From: a bacterium
GTDB taxonomy: Bacteria > Bacillota > Bacilli > Lactobacillales > Streptococcaceae
Length of the DNA stretch: 64,000 nucleotides
NCBI GenBank assembly: GCA_905221085.1
Contig: CAJNBT010000005.1
Coordinates: 62,001-126,000 of the forward strand
Reading direction: 5' to 3'
How positions within the stretch are numbered: the stretch's first letter is position 1; every line of letters begins with the position of its first letter. The position numbers and the translations under genes were made by a program. This document shows, piece by piece, positions 32,109 through 41,613 of the stretch. The notes under the pieces are model-generated. The model was not told the DNA's origin and did not search any database. It was given only the letters and a program-made list of their open reading frames with translations.

Positions 32109-33062
32109 CTATTCTACCATATTTTTCAAGAAATATTGCTGATAAAAGGCTGGTGGATAGAGCTTTTGCCAATCATTTTGAGGATTTTCTTGATAATAGG
32201 TGTAAAAGTGCTGATAATAGCTATTCAAGTCTTGTTCAATCTGGAAAAATTTGCCCACTAGTGGTCTAATTTGGGGATACCATGCTTTTAGCTCATAAGT
32301 CAGGATATTCTCTCCCTTTTGATAGGCTTCTGCTTGTTCTTTCATCCAAAAAGGATTTTGATAATACAATTGTTGCCGGATATAGCGACAGATGTCCTTA
32401 TCTTGAGAAACTGTAAAATGAGATATTTTTTGTTTCTTATAGGGAAGACGCAATATTTCCAATAAACTACCTTGACCATAGGAAAATTCCTTGATTTGAT
32501 AATGGAGTTTACCGCGTAGATCCTGATAAATCAGGTATTTGATCCTTAAAAGCTGTTTTTCCTTGTCTACTTCCCAAACATAAAAGCCCATATTTTGACT
32601 GAAATAAAGAAAACCTTGTTGCAGACGAGTCAAACGCTCCTTGAGCCAAAGTTTTTGACCCAGCAACCACAGTACTTGGTAACCTTGACTACGGTAACCC
32701 TCACTACGCTCCTTAAGAATTTTTTGAGGCAAGGGACTACACTGAACTTCTAAAGCTAGACTACCATTTACAAACACATCCGCAATCTGTTTAAGTTCTG
32801 GAAACGGGTATTCTAATTGTACCTCTGCCTCTTTTTTCAACCAGTGATAGAGGAATTCCTTATTGGACAGGTGTTCTGGGCTTTCATTTTCAGAGGAATA
32901 ATCACAGTCTTTTAAGGATTTATGGGCAAAATGGGTTCGTACACTTGAACCTTGACGCAAACGGAGCTGACCTCCACAAGCTGGGCAGGTGTATGCTTGC
33001 TTCTCAAGCTTGTCTTCTAACACATTTACTAACTCTCCCCTAGCATCTCTCGCAACAAACAT
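32109..33062 (-). CDS. coiA: Competence protein CoiA
   Basis: Late competence protein required for processing of incoming DNA in transformation, acting with RecA/DprA-dependent steps; the family resembles nucleases. The 317-residue protein has an N-terminal CPACGGQLRLRQG zinc-like motif and a restriction-endonuclease-like core with DVFVNGSLALEVQCS (candidate D...E-x-Q active site). A cin-box sits 22 nt upstream of the ATG. The upstream neighbour is now hicAB, inserted between coiA and the tehB-like gene. Confidence 0.96.
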   Translation of the reverse strand: MFVARDARGELVNVLEDKLEKQAYTCPACGGQLRLRQGSSVRTHFAHKSLKDCDYSSENESPEHLSNKEFLYHWLKKEAEVQLEYPFPELKQIADVFVNGSLALEVQCSPLPQKILKERSEGYRSQGYQVLWLLGQKLWLKERLTRLQQGFLYFSQNMGFYVWEVDKEKQLLRIKYLIYQDLRGKLHYQIKEFSYGQGSLLEILRLPYKKQKISHFTVSQDKDICRYIRQQLYYQNPFWMKEQAEAYQKGENILTYELKAWYPQIRPLVGKFFQIEQDLNSYYQHFYTYYQENPQNDWQKLYPPAFYQQYFLKNMVE

Positions 33063-33083
33063 GATTTCCCTCCTTTTCTATAT

Positions 33084-33127
33084 TATTCGTAAAAAAGAAA
33101 AAGATCAGGAAATTTCCTAATCTTCAT
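33084..33127 (-). repeat. Terminator plus cin-box repeat, copy 1 (coiA promoter)
   Basis: Minus strand, in order: hairpin GATTAGGAAA / TTTCCTGATC, a U-rich tract, then TACGAATA (33084-33091), the SigX cin-box that drives coiA. It also terminates hicAB, which stops at 33140. The 44-bp unit recurs at 33801-33845 with a single-base length difference. Confidence 0.9.
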
Positions 33128-33139
33128 CACTCTATAATT

Positions 33140-33517
33140 TTAGAGTTGCAAGCGACTTTCAAGAGCTTGTGTCAACACTTCAGAATAGTTCACTTTCTCA
33201 CGATCTGCAAGTCTGACTAGCCACTCTGGAACCGTAACATTTTTTCGAATCGCTTTATTATTCTTTACGAAAGGCAAGGGATTCACCTGAATCAAAGTCA
33301 CAAATCCATCAGGAGCTTTCAACTCAGCAATGTCACTAGGAGTAGGCAAAGCCAGTCCTTCATCAATATAAGAAGCTAAAACACTCTCAAGCATTTCCCG
33401 AGCATTTTTCATTGCAAGTTCAATCGTTGCTCCTTCAGTCCCGCCTCCAAATTCAGGAAATTCAACCCAGTATCCAGTGCCTTCTCTATGAAAAATAGCA
33501 GGATAAGATTTTAGCAT
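33140..33517 (-). CDS. hicB: HicB-family antitoxin
   Basis: A 125-residue antitoxin. The N-terminal half (YPAIFHREGTGYWVEFPEFGG...ATIELAMKNAREML) is the partial RNase-H-like HicB fold that blocks HicA. The C-terminal part (RKNVTVPEWLVRLADREKVNYS) looks like a ribbon-helix-helix DNA-binding region for autorepression. The start at 33517 has GGAGG 7 nt upstream; the frame is open to 33544, but without a ribosome site. It is second in the operon, after the toxin, as is typical for hicAB. Confidence 0.9.
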   Translation of the reverse strand: MLKSYPAIFHREGTGYWVEFPEFGGGTEGATIELAMKNAREMLESVLASYIDEGLALPTPSDIAELKAPDGFVTLIQVNPLPFVKNNKAIRKNVTVPEWLVRLADREKVNYSEVLTQALESRLQL

Positions 33518-33544
33518 AATACACCTCCACAATTTCCAAATCAA

Positions 33545-33733
33545 CTATAATCCCAAATCTTTTAATATTTTTCTCTCTAAACCTTTTCCTAGATCCTCAT
33601 TACCGTGAACTGGAATAGTGACAAGATAGGGAACCCCTTCTTTCTTAAAATGATGATGACTTCCTCTCTTACGAACTTCAATCCATCCATTTGCAAAAGC
33701 TAATTTTACCATTTCCTTACCTGTGATTGGCAT
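33545..33733 (-). CDS. hicA: HicA-family toxin (mRNA interferase)
   Basis: A 62-residue toxin with a double-stranded-RNA-binding fold that cleaves mRNA during translation. Seen: MPITGKEMVKLAFANGW and the catalytic-histidine stretch RKRGSHHHFKKEG, followed by VTIPVHGNEDLGKGLERKILKDLGL, all characteristic of HicA. AAAGGTGA precedes the ATG. Full length, no disruption visible. It is the first gene of a two-gene cassette bounded by direct repeats. Confidence 0.92.
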   Translation of the reverse strand: MPITGKEMVKLAFANGWIEVRKRGSHHHFKKEGVPYLVTIPVHGNEDLGKGLERKILKDLGL

Positions 33734-33756
33734 TTATCGTCACCTTTCTATCTAAA

Positions 33757-33785
33757 ATTATACTTATAATGCGTATTTTTGTCAA
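33757..33785 (-). promoter_or_regulatory. hicAB promoter with palindromic operator
   Basis: Perfect TTGACA (33780-33785), 17 bp, perfect TATAAT (33757-33762). The -10 is one arm of a perfect palindrome ATTATACTTATAAT (33757-33770), a likely binding site for the HicB ribbon-helix-helix domain. Confidence 0.8.
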
Positions 33786-33800
33786 TTCTTCTATCTTATC

Positions 33801-33845
33801 TATTCGTAAAAAAGAAAAAAGATCAGGAAATTTCCTAATCTTCAT
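33801..33845 (-). repeat. Terminator plus cin-box repeat, copy 2 (upstream of hicA)
   Basis: 45 bp nearly identical to 33084-33127: a terminator hairpin, U-rich tract, then TACGAATA (33801-33808) oriented towards hicA, 68 nt from its start. The hairpin terminates the tehB-like gene (stop at 33852). Both copies are in direct orientation, 673 bp apart. Confidence 0.9.
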
Positions 33846-33851
33846 TCATCC

Positions 33852-34712
33852 TTATTTGATTTTTTTAGCTAGCATGGTCGCAAAGCGTAGTTGAATACGA
33901 TTGCCATTCTCATCGCGACGGTGAAGATGGCCTGTATTTTCATTGTACTTGATCAATTCCCAGTCCTTGTAATAGTCTGCCAATTCCCCTTCTTTAAAGG
34001 TAAATGGGAAGTTCACTGAGCAAGGGTAATCTTCCGTGTCCATGGCACAGACGATAAGATTATAGCCACCAACAGTGGTATGCTCCTGCATATTTTTGAT
34101 AATTTCAGGAATGCGGTCTGCTTGCAAAAACATCAAAACAACTGTCGATATGATGAAATCATAGGCTTGGCTAATACTGGCTGAATTGATATCGTAAAGA
34201 CCGACTGGCATGTCCAGGTCTTCTTGCTCCACAATGCTTTGCAAGATTTCAAGAGCCAGTTCATTTTGATCTACAGCTGTCACATCAAAACCTTGCTGGG
34301 TTAGAAAGAGTGCATTACGACCTTGACCACAGCCCAAATCTAAAGCTTTCCCTAGTTTTACTGTCTGCATAGCCTCTAGTACCTCTGAATGAACAGGATT
34401 GGTATTGTATTTCTTAGGAAAATAATCCTCAGGTTTACAATAAAACTCCAAATACCATTCCACATCATCTGTGGCTGCATCCACTCGGTGCCAGGCTTGT
34501 GGTTGTGCCATGGGATTGTCGGCTCCTGCTTCAAAGAGGTGCTCAGCTAGAACCTCACCATCTTCTGTCAATTCAATAAACTTGAGAGCTCCCTTCAAGA
34601 CAGAAATTTTCCCCCAAGTCCCAACCTTGGTATTGTGTTTCTGCTGAACAGCCTCTGGCATGGTTTCTTTAGTCCACAAGGGCATGCGTTTATAGGCAAC
34701 TAGTTTTTCCAT
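33852..34712 (-). CDS. tehB: TehB-like SAM-dependent methyltransferase with cupin N-terminus
   Basis: A 286-residue two-domain protein. The N-terminal DUF1971/TehB-type beta-barrel (KRMPLWTKETMPEAVQQKHNTK...) is followed by a class I methyltransferase with LDLGCGQGRNALFL (SAM motif I) and VTAVDQNE. Relatives are linked to tellurite or oxyanion tolerance, but the natural substrate is unknown. The start at 34712 (MEKLVAYK) has GAGG 7 nt upstream; the ATG two codons before is too close. It ends just before repeat copy 2. Confidence 0.88.
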   Translation of the reverse strand: MEKLVAYKRMPLWTKETMPEAVQQKHNTKVGTWGKISVLKGALKFIELTEDGEVLAEHLFEAGADNPMAQPQAWHRVDAATDDVEWYLEFYCKPEDYFPKKYNTNPVHSEVLEAMQTVKLGKALDLGCGQGRNALFLTQQGFDVTAVDQNELALEILQSIVEQEDLDMPVGLYDINSASISQAYDFIISTVVLMFLQADRIPEIIKNMQEHTTVGGYNLIVCAMDTEDYPCSVNFPFTFKEGELADYYKDWELIKYNENTGHLHRRDENGNRIQLRFATMLAKKIK

Positions 34713-34726
34713 CTTCATTCCTCTTT

Positions 34727-35194
34727 TTATCGCTGGTTGACTGCTTTCATCACACGCGCAATATCACGATTCTGCTCACGTCGCTTGATTGACTCCCGTT
34801 TATCATAGTCATGCTTCCCTTTAGCTAAACCTAAAAGGAGCTTGGCATAGCCATCTTTGATATAGACTTTTAGGGGAACCAGGGTCATACCTGTCCCTTT
34901 AGTCTCTTGTTCTAATTTTTGGATTTGTTTCTTATGGAGCAGGAGTTTGCGACGACGTTCTGGTTCCTGGTTCCAGATATTGCCCTCTTCGTAAGGAGCG
35001 ATATGAACATTGCTCAACCAAACTTCTCCATTTTTTACTTGGGCAAAGCCATCCTTGAGATTGATTCGAGCAGCTCGTACACTCTTGATTTCAGTTCCAG
35101 TCAGGACCATCCCTGCCTCTAGCGTATCTACGATTGTATAGTCATGACGCGCCTTTTTATTTTGTGCGACGACCTTTCCCTCGCCCTTTGCCAT
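34727..35194 (-). CDS. smpB: SsrA-binding protein SmpB
   Basis: Partner of tmRNA in trans-translation, placing SsrA in the A site of stalled ribosomes. The 155-residue protein begins [19 protein letters not shown] and shows [19 protein letters not shown] and the basic C-terminal tail [16 protein letters not shown]. Its start lies 38 nt inside the 3' end of rnr, in another frame, so SmpB translation is probably coupled to RNase R, which acts with SmpB and tmRNA on non-stop mRNA. Confidence 0.97.
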
Positions 35195-37511
35195 GTTTGG
35201 CTCCTTTCTTAGCTACTTCCTTATAAAAAGGTTTCTTTCCTTTTTTCTTCTTGTCTTTTTGTGAATGCTTGCGCTTATCATTTGAGCGTCCTGATTTTCT
35301 CTTGTCTTCTTTCTTATCTGAACGACTATTTGAACCACGCCCTCTGTCGCTACGATTAGACTGTTTCAAGCCTTTTTCAATCACATCAAACTCACTTGGG
35401 ATATAAGAGAAGTCAATTTCACCTGTCATCTTATCCGCTCTTTCAACCCGAATGCGAATCTGCTGACCTACACGAAAGGTTGTTCCTGATTTCTCTCCAC
35501 GAAGGGTCAAATCACGTTCGTTGAAATGGTAGAACTCAGGCAAATTGGTGATGTGAATCAAGCCTTCAACCGTATTTGGCAATTCGACAAAGAGACCGAA
35601 CTTGACAATACTTGATACAACTGCATCATACTCTTCGCCCACGTATTCTTCCATGTACTCAGCCTTTTTCATGGCTTCGACTTCACGCTCAGCCTCAATG
35701 GCACGACGTTCACGGTTGGAAGACTGGGTCGCAATCTCTGGAATCACTTGCTCAAAATGCTCTGCTATTTCCTTAGAACGGCCGTAGTCACGAATCATAC
35801 GGTGAACAAGAAGGTCTGGATAACGACGAATCGGACTGGTAAAGTGAGTATAATAGTCAGCAGCTAGTCCATAGTGGCCATGATTGTGCTCCGAATAACG
35901 AGCCTGCTGCATGGAGCGAAGAAGCATCATGGACAATACATCTGCATAAGGTTCTCCCTCAACAGTACGCATGATGTCTTGGAGGGCCTCCTGGCTAATC
36001 TCACTGGCAGTCCCATAAATGCGCAAGCCAAAACTCGAAGCATAATCAATAAACTTCTGAACTTTTTCAGCCTTAGGCTCCTCGTGAATTCGATAGATAA
36101 AAGGCAAATCCAGCTTGCTAAAATGCTCAGCAACTGTTTCATTGGCCATCAGCATAAAGGACTCAATCATGCGCTCGGCAACACCACGCTGACGAAGAAC
36201 GATATCAACAGGCTTACCTTGTTTATCCACTAAAATCTTGGCTTCATTGGTATCGAAATTGAGAGCTCCACGTTTCACACGCATGTTTTCTAGAGTTTCA
36301 TGGAGCTTAGCCATAAGTTCAATACTTGGAACAATTTTCTGATATTCTTGTCTCTTTTCCTCGTCGCCAGCTAGGATATCATTGACATCACTATAGGTCA
36401 GACGGAAGCTTGTCTTGATAACCGTTTGTGTGATGGTGTAGTTGACTACACGACCATGTTTATCAATCTCCATAATGGCAGACTGGGTCAGACGGTCAAC
36501 TTGGGGATTGAGAGAGCAGATGCCATTTGACAAACGCTCTGGAAGCATTGGAACCACACGGTCTGTTACATAGACTGAAGTAGCGCGATTAAGGGCTTCC
36601 TTGTCCAGGGCAGAACCTTCTGTCACATAATAGGAAACATCTGCTATGTGAATACCAAGCTCCAGATTTCCATTTTTCAAGGCCTTGATATGCACCGCAT
36701 CGTCCAAGTCCTTGGCATCCGCGCCATCAATGGTGAAGGTAATCTCATCTCTCAAATCCAGACGACCTTCCATATCCTTTTGAGACGGAGCATCAGGCAC
36801 ACTTTCCGCTTCCTTGACAACGGCTTCTGGAAACTCGGATACAATGTCCATAGACTCCAAAATCTCAAGAACATCGATTCCGACATCCGTTGAATGTCCC
36901 ACCACATCGAGGACACTCGCGACAAAGAAATCATGTTTCTTGCTTGGGTATTTGTCAATAAAGACCTTGAGAACTTCTGTTCCCTCCAGTTTAAGGGCTG
37001 GTTTCTTAACATAGATCGGTTGGCTGATTTTCTGGTTTTTCGAACGGATGTAGCCAGCATACTTAGGCTTTTCCTGATCTAGAACGATTTGGCCGACAAC
37101 TGTTGTCAGGCTGTGTTCTAAGATATCAATAATTTTGGCTTCGGCAGCTGTTCCCTTGTTGCGGTCAGCGACTTTCTTGATGACGACCTCAACGGTATCA
37201 CCATCAATAGCATAGTTGACATCATTTTTCCCTACAAAAAGGTCGTCCTCTTCGCCTTCCAGGCTGACAAAGCCAAAGCCATTTTTATGGGCATGAAAAA
37301 TCCCCTTGAGGGTAATCTCATGTTTTTTCTTGGCTTCCAAAGCCAGACTTCCATCTTCTTCAAAGCGAATCTGGTGCTTTCTTTCCATTAAGGACAAGGT
37401 TTTAATCAACTCACGAAAATCCTTGGAACCGTCTTTTCCCAAAGCCTGAGCCAAGTCATTGACAGTCACCTTTCCCTTGTCTTGCAAATATTCTTTTATT
37501 CTATCTTTCAT
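35157..37511 (-). CDS. rnr: Ribonuclease R
   Basis: Processive 3'-5' exoribonuclease of 784 residues that degrades structured RNA and non-stop mRNA. N-terminal winged-helix and cold-shock domains, then the RNB catalytic core with the Mg-binding acid cluster in [21 protein letters not shown], an S1 domain ([21 protein letters not shown]) and a long lysine/arginine/serine-rich tail from about residue 690. It ends inside smpB and starts about 100 bp downstream of secG. Confidence 0.97.
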
Positions 37512-37570
37512 ATTTTCTTTCTAGATTTTTTCTTTTCTTTTACTGTAAAACCTTCTCAAACATCCTTTAA

Positions 37571-37602
37571 AAATAAAAAGAGGCAAAGACCTAGTCCTGC
37601 CC
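37571..37602 (-). terminator. Possible terminator/attenuator between secG and rnr
   Basis: The minus strand reads GGCAGGAC, a short loop, GTCTTTGCC (a stem with an internal asymmetry), then CTCTTTTTATTTTT. It would partly separate secG from rnr-smpB. The stem is imperfect, so partial readthrough is likely. Confidence 0.55.
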
Positions 37603-37611
37603 ATTATTTTC

Positions 37612-37845
37612 TTATCTACTTGATAATACCGTCAATGCTAAGGCAATGGCTAGCCAGAAAAAGACTAAAATCCCTGTCAAACGCTGCATTACAGCTTCAA
37701 AACCGCGAGCTTTACTGCGTTCAAACAAATCACCTGAGCTGGCATCAAATACATTGCTGGATTGGTTTTTGGTTGGTTGCATGAAAATCGCAATCACAAT
37801 CACAACAGATAATACTAATAAAATGGTTAATAATAGGTTATACAT
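37612..37845 (-). CDS. secG: Preprotein translocase subunit SecG
   Basis: A 77-residue component of the SecYEG channel with two hydrophobic segments (about residues 3-22 and 55-74) separated by the conserved polar loop (QPTKNQSSNVFDASSGDLFERSKARGFE). AAGGAG precedes the ATG. A promoter for it lies in the end of rpmG. The secG-rnr-smpB order is usual in Firmicutes. Confidence 0.95.
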   Translation of the reverse strand: MYNLLLTILLVLSVVIVIAIFMQPTKNQSSNVFDASSGDLFERSKARGFEAVMQRLTGILVFFWLAIALALTVLSSR

Positions 37846-37869
37846 ATCAAACTCCTTAAAATCCCTATT

Positions 37870-37898
37870 ATTTTACCATAAAATCTACTTAGATTCAA
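37870..37898 (-). promoter_or_regulatory. secG promoter within the rpmG 3' end
   Basis: The minus strand has TTGAAT (37893-37898), 17 bp, TAAAAT (37870-37875) with TGG in front. The -35 lies in the last codons of rpmG. Confidence 0.55.
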
Positions 37899-38034
37899 GA
37901 TGTAGGGTTACTTTTCTTTCCTTGGGACAATACTTTAAAACCTCAATCTTGTCTGGATGAGTTTTTGAATTTTTACTGGTTAGGTAATTGATACTGCCAC
38001 AAGAGGAGCATTTTAGATTAATTTTTACTCGCAC
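37885..38034 (-). CDS. rpmG: Ribosomal protein bL33
   Basis: A 49-residue protein from a GTG start: [17 protein letters not shown], then [27 protein letters not shown]. The CSSC pair plus YC resembles the zinc-containing bL33 type with the fourth ligand lost. AAAGGA lies 6 nt before the GTG. That GTG overlaps the pmrA stop by one base (TAGTG), implying translational coupling. Too short for many ORF lists. Confidence 0.88.
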
Positions 38035-39233
38035 TAGATTTCCTTTACTTTTAATAATGTTCGAAATTGAAGCAGGTTAAAGAGGCAACTAAAGGCAACA
38101 CAAAGGCTTGTCGCATAGAAGACAGCATGGTAGCCAAATTGACCTGCTACTGCAGAACCTGCCATGGGCCCAACGACACCTCCCAGATAAAAGAATACCT
38201 GATTGAAGGCAAAGACCCTCGAAATGCCGACTTTGGGAGTCATCTTGCTGAGAAGGGCATTGACCCCAGGTATCAGCGCACCGGTTCCCAAGCCAAAGAG
38301 GAAACGATAGAGTCCTAGTTGAAGCGGGTTAGAGGCATTGGCACAGAGGAGATAGATGATAACTGAATAAAACTGGGCTACAACTAAGAGGCGATGGTTG
38401 CCCACCTTGTCACCTAGCTTTCCCATGACTCCTGCACTCATCATACTGGAAAAACCCATACTGGATACAATCAAACCAGATACAAAAAGAAGATTCTCTG
38501 TCTGGCCTAAGTCGCGTACATACAGAGCTAAGATAGGGCCGATTGATTGGGCTGAAAATTGGATGACAAAACTGGTCAGAAAGAGGTTAACCAAAAGATA
38601 GGGATATTTAACTGATGTAAATAATTCCTTTGTTGAGATGGCCTTTTCCTTGGCTACTGGTTGAAAATCTTCCTTGATAAAGCAAATAGTCAAAATAGCA
38701 GCTAAAAATAGAAAACTACCAACCAGTAAGAAAACAGTACGAATGCCAAATAATTCTGCGATAAAGCCACCAATAAAAGGACCAGTTAGAGTACCTGCAA
38801 CTACGCCTGTAGACAAAGTACCTAAGGCAGAGCCTGATTTCTCCTTGGGAACCTGACTGGCTATCAGGGCTGTGGCATTAGGAACAAAACCCGCAAATAC
38901 ACCGTTTAATAACCGAAGAAAGATTAACCAATAAATATTTGGTACAAATGCTAATCCTCCCATAGTGATAGTCATGGCTAGACCAGCTCGAATCATCATG
39001 GGTTTTCGACCGTATTTGTCAGCAAGAATACCCCAGATAGGAGAAAAGAGCGCCGCGGAAATAGCAGAGATAGAAATTGCTAAGCCTGCATAAAAAGCGA
39101 CTTGCTCACTCCCTACACCCAGACTTTCCACAAAGATGGGCATAAAAGGCACAACTAAGGAAATACTGGCTCCTGTCAGAAAATTAACAAACCAGGCAAT
39201 GCGCAGATTATCCTTCCAGTTAATCTCTGTCAT
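38034..39233 (-). CDS. pmrA: MFS multidrug efflux transporter PmrA
   Basis: A 399-residue, roughly 12-helix major facilitator protein, homologous to the pneumococcal fluoroquinolone/dye exporter PmrA. Motif A is visible in [17 protein letters not shown], and the second half has the related [14 protein letters not shown]. The start at 39233 (MTEINWKDN) is preceded by GGAGG at 7-8 nt and lies 1 nt after the coaE stop. A longer in-frame ORF to 39293 overlaps coaE and has no support. Confidence 0.93.
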
Positions 39234-39234
39234 C

Positions 39235-39825
39235 TTAGCTACCTCCCTCAAGAAGGATACGCACTTGAGTAAGAAGCTGGTTCTGATTGCCATTGTTGTC
39301 TAGAACATGGCTGGCCAAATCTTTCTTTTTTTCTAAAGTCCACTGGGCTGCCAGACGAGACTCAGCTTCATCCTTGGATAGCTGATCCCTTTTCATTAAA
39401 CGTTCCACTTGGACATCTCGGTCCACATAGACCAACCAAGTCTCATCAAACCAAGAGACGTAGTCCTGCTCAAAAAGTAGGGGAATATCCATGAAGAAAA
39501 TCTCTTCTGTCTGAGCCAATTGGTCTCTTAATGTAGCTAGTTCCTCACGGATAATCTCTCCTTGAGTTATCCTAGACCATTCCCGTTCCTCAGGATTTGA
39601 AAAGATAAGACTAGCTAGGAGAGGGCGATTGAGTTCTCCATTTTCTAAGATAATTTTTTGACCAAAGTGCTGGACTAGAGCCTGAAACAGACGACCACCA
39701 GGTTTCTGTAGTTGGTGGACGACTGCGTCGGCATCCACTACTTGAAAGCCTTGCTTTCTTAGAAAATTTGTCACAGTTGACTTACCAGAGGCAATTCCCC
39801 CAGTGATTCCAATGATTTTTCCCAT
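39235..39825 (-). CDS. coaE: Dephospho-CoA kinase
   Basis: Last step of coenzyme A synthesis. The 196-residue protein has the P-loop GITGGIASGKST at residues 6-17 and the DADAVVHQLQKPG substrate loop. The ATG at 39825 overlaps the mutM TGA by one base, so the genes are coupled; an upstream ATG at 39852 lies within mutM and lacks family similarity. Confidence 0.95.
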   Translation of the reverse strand: MGKIIGITGGIASGKSTVTNFLRKQGFQVVDADAVVHQLQKPGGRLFQALVQHFGQKIILENGELNRPLLASLIFSNPEEREWSRITQGEIIREELATLRDQLAQTEEIFFMDIPLLFEQDYVSWFDETWLVYVDRDVQVERLMKRDQLSKDEAESRLAAQWTLEKKKDLASHVLDNNGNQNQLLTQVRILLEGGS

Positions 39826-40649
39826 CAGCCCCTCCTTTGGCACTGAGGACAAAAATGAGTTCCTCGTCCGCCTAGTTGGATTTTCTCAATCACAGTGCCA
39901 CAACGTGAACATTCTTGACCAGCCTTGTCATAGACTTGATGAAAATCCTGCATGGTTCCATCTTCCCCAAAGGCATTGGTATATGTTCGAATGGTGGAAC
40001 CACCTTTTTCAACAGCCTGTCCCAAAACAGCAATGGTCTGGTCATGAATAGCTATCTCTTCCTCTATTGTCAAAGTCTGGGAAGGTCTGGCTGGATGAAC
40101 CTGAGCTCGCCAGAGAACCTCATCCACATAGATATTGCCAAGTCCAGCTACCAAAGTCTGGTCTAGGAGATGGGATTTGATAGGCTTTTTGGACTTGGCT
40201 AGGGCAGCTTGAAAGACCTGCAAATCAAAGTCTTGCTCCCTTGGCTCCGGACCTAGTTTCTTAGAAATAAAGTAGGCTTCCAACAGGTCTGGCGCAAACA
40301 GTTCCATAGTACCAAACTTGCGTACATCCTCATAAACAAGCGTACCACCATCTTCAAACTGAAAGAAAACATGGGCATGCTTGCGTTCAGGTACTTGGTC
40401 TGGATAGTAAAAATACTTTCCCTCCATCCGCAAATGGGAAATCAAGACCTTGTCTGTCAGGTAGAAAAGTAAATATTTTCCACGACGTCCCATTGACTCA
40501 ACAACTTGACCAGGCACTTCCTTTTGAAACTCGTCCAAATCTGTCTTAATCATCTTGGGATAGCGAATTTCTACACTCGAAATCTTCTTTCCCAAAATCA
40601 ATTTTTCTAAGCCACGACGAACGGTTTCAACCTCAGGTAATTCAGGCAT
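39825..40649 (-). CDS. mutM: Formamidopyrimidine-DNA glycosylase (Fpg/MutM)
   Basis: Base-excision repair enzyme removing 8-oxoguanine. The 274-residue protein must start at 40649, because Pro2 of [13 protein letters not shown] is the catalytic nucleophile once Met is removed. It has the C-terminal zinc finger [24 protein letters not shown]. Hydrogen peroxide production by mitis-group streptococci makes this repair path pertinent. It lies between era and coaE. Confidence 0.97.
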   Translation of the reverse strand: MPELPEVETVRRGLEKLILGKKISSVEIRYPKMIKTDLDEFQKEVPGQVVESMGRRGKYLLFYLTDKVLISHLRMEGKYFYYPDQVPERKHAHVFFQFEDGGTLVYEDVRKFGTMELFAPDLLEAYFISKKLGPEPREQDFDLQVFQAALAKSKKPIKSHLLDQTLVAGLGNIYVDEVLWRAQVHPARPSQTLTIEEEIAIHDQTIAVLGQAVEKGGSTIRTYTNAFGEDGTMQDFHQVYDKAGQECSRCGTVIEKIQLGGRGTHFCPQCQRRG

Positions 40650-40697
40650 AAATCCTCCTTCTGTAAAAACAAGAAGCAGGCATGAGCCCACCTCTAC

Positions 40698-41597
40698 TTA
40701 ATATTCCTTTTCATTATAGCCAAAGTCAGCCAAATCTAGCTTCTTATCTCGCCAGTTTTTCTTAACCTTGACCCAAGTTTCTAGGAAAACCTTGTCCCCT
40801 AGCATAAGTTCAATATCACGACGGGCCATAGTCCCAATTTTCTTGAGCATGGCACCACCTTTACCAATGACAATCCCTTTTTGGCTATCACGTTCGACCA
40901 TGATGGTTGCACGGATATGAACCTTGTCTGTCTCTTCATCTCGTTTCATAGAATCAACCACTACAGCAACTGAGTGCGGAATTTCTTCACGAGTTAGGTG
41001 CAAGACTTTCTCACGAACCATTTCTGAAACCAAGAAGCGCTCTGGATGGTCTGTGATTTGATCAGCTGGGAAATATTGGAAACCTTCGTCCAGATTTTCA
41101 CTCAAAATATCCACTAGACGAGAGACGTTATTCCCTTGAAGAGCTGAGATTGGAACGATTTCCTTAAAGTCCATTTGATTACGAAAATCATCAATCTGAG
41201 ACAAAAGCTGGTCTGGGTGAACCTTATCGATCTTGTTCACAACCAAAATCACAGGAACCTTGGCAGCCTTGAGACGCTCGATAATCATATCGTCCCCTTT
41301 GCCACGCGCTTCATCAGCAGGCACCATAAAAAGAACGGTATCCACTTCGCGAAGGGTACTGTAGGCAGACTCAACCATGAAATCTCCAAGGGCCGTTTTA
41401 GGCTTGTGAATCCCTGGTGTGTCGATAAAGACGATTTGTTCCTTATCAGTTGTGTAAATTCCCATGATTTTGTTGCGCGTTGTCTGCGCCTTGTCACTCA
41501 TAATGGCAATCTTTTGCCCCATGACGTGATTTAAAAAGGTTGACTTCCCAACGTTGGGACGTCCTAAAATGGCTACAAAGCCTGATTTAAAAGTCAT
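40698..41597 (-). CDS. era: GTPase Era
   Basis: Essential GTPase that binds 16S rRNA near its 3' end and assists 30S maturation. The 299-residue protein has GRPNVGKST (P-loop), DTPGIHKPK (switch II), NKID (base specificity) and a C-terminal KH domain with [14 protein letters not shown]. It is part of the ybeY-dgkA-era-mutM-coaE series, a typical Gram-positive cluster. Confidence 0.98.
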   Translation of the reverse strand: MTFKSGFVAILGRPNVGKSTFLNHVMGQKIAIMSDKAQTTRNKIMGIYTTDKEQIVFIDTPGIHKPKTALGDFMVESAYSTLREVDTVLFMVPADEARGKGDDMIIERLKAAKVPVILVVNKIDKVHPDQLLSQIDDFRNQMDFKEIVPISALQGNNVSRLVDILSENLDEGFQYFPADQITDHPERFLVSEMVREKVLHLTREEIPHSVAVVVDSMKRDEETDKVHIRATIMVERDSQKGIVIGKGGAMLKKIGTMARRDIELMLGDKVFLETWVKVKKNWRDKKLDLADFGYNEKEY

Positions 41598-41613
41598 AAT
41601 TTCCTCTTACTGT

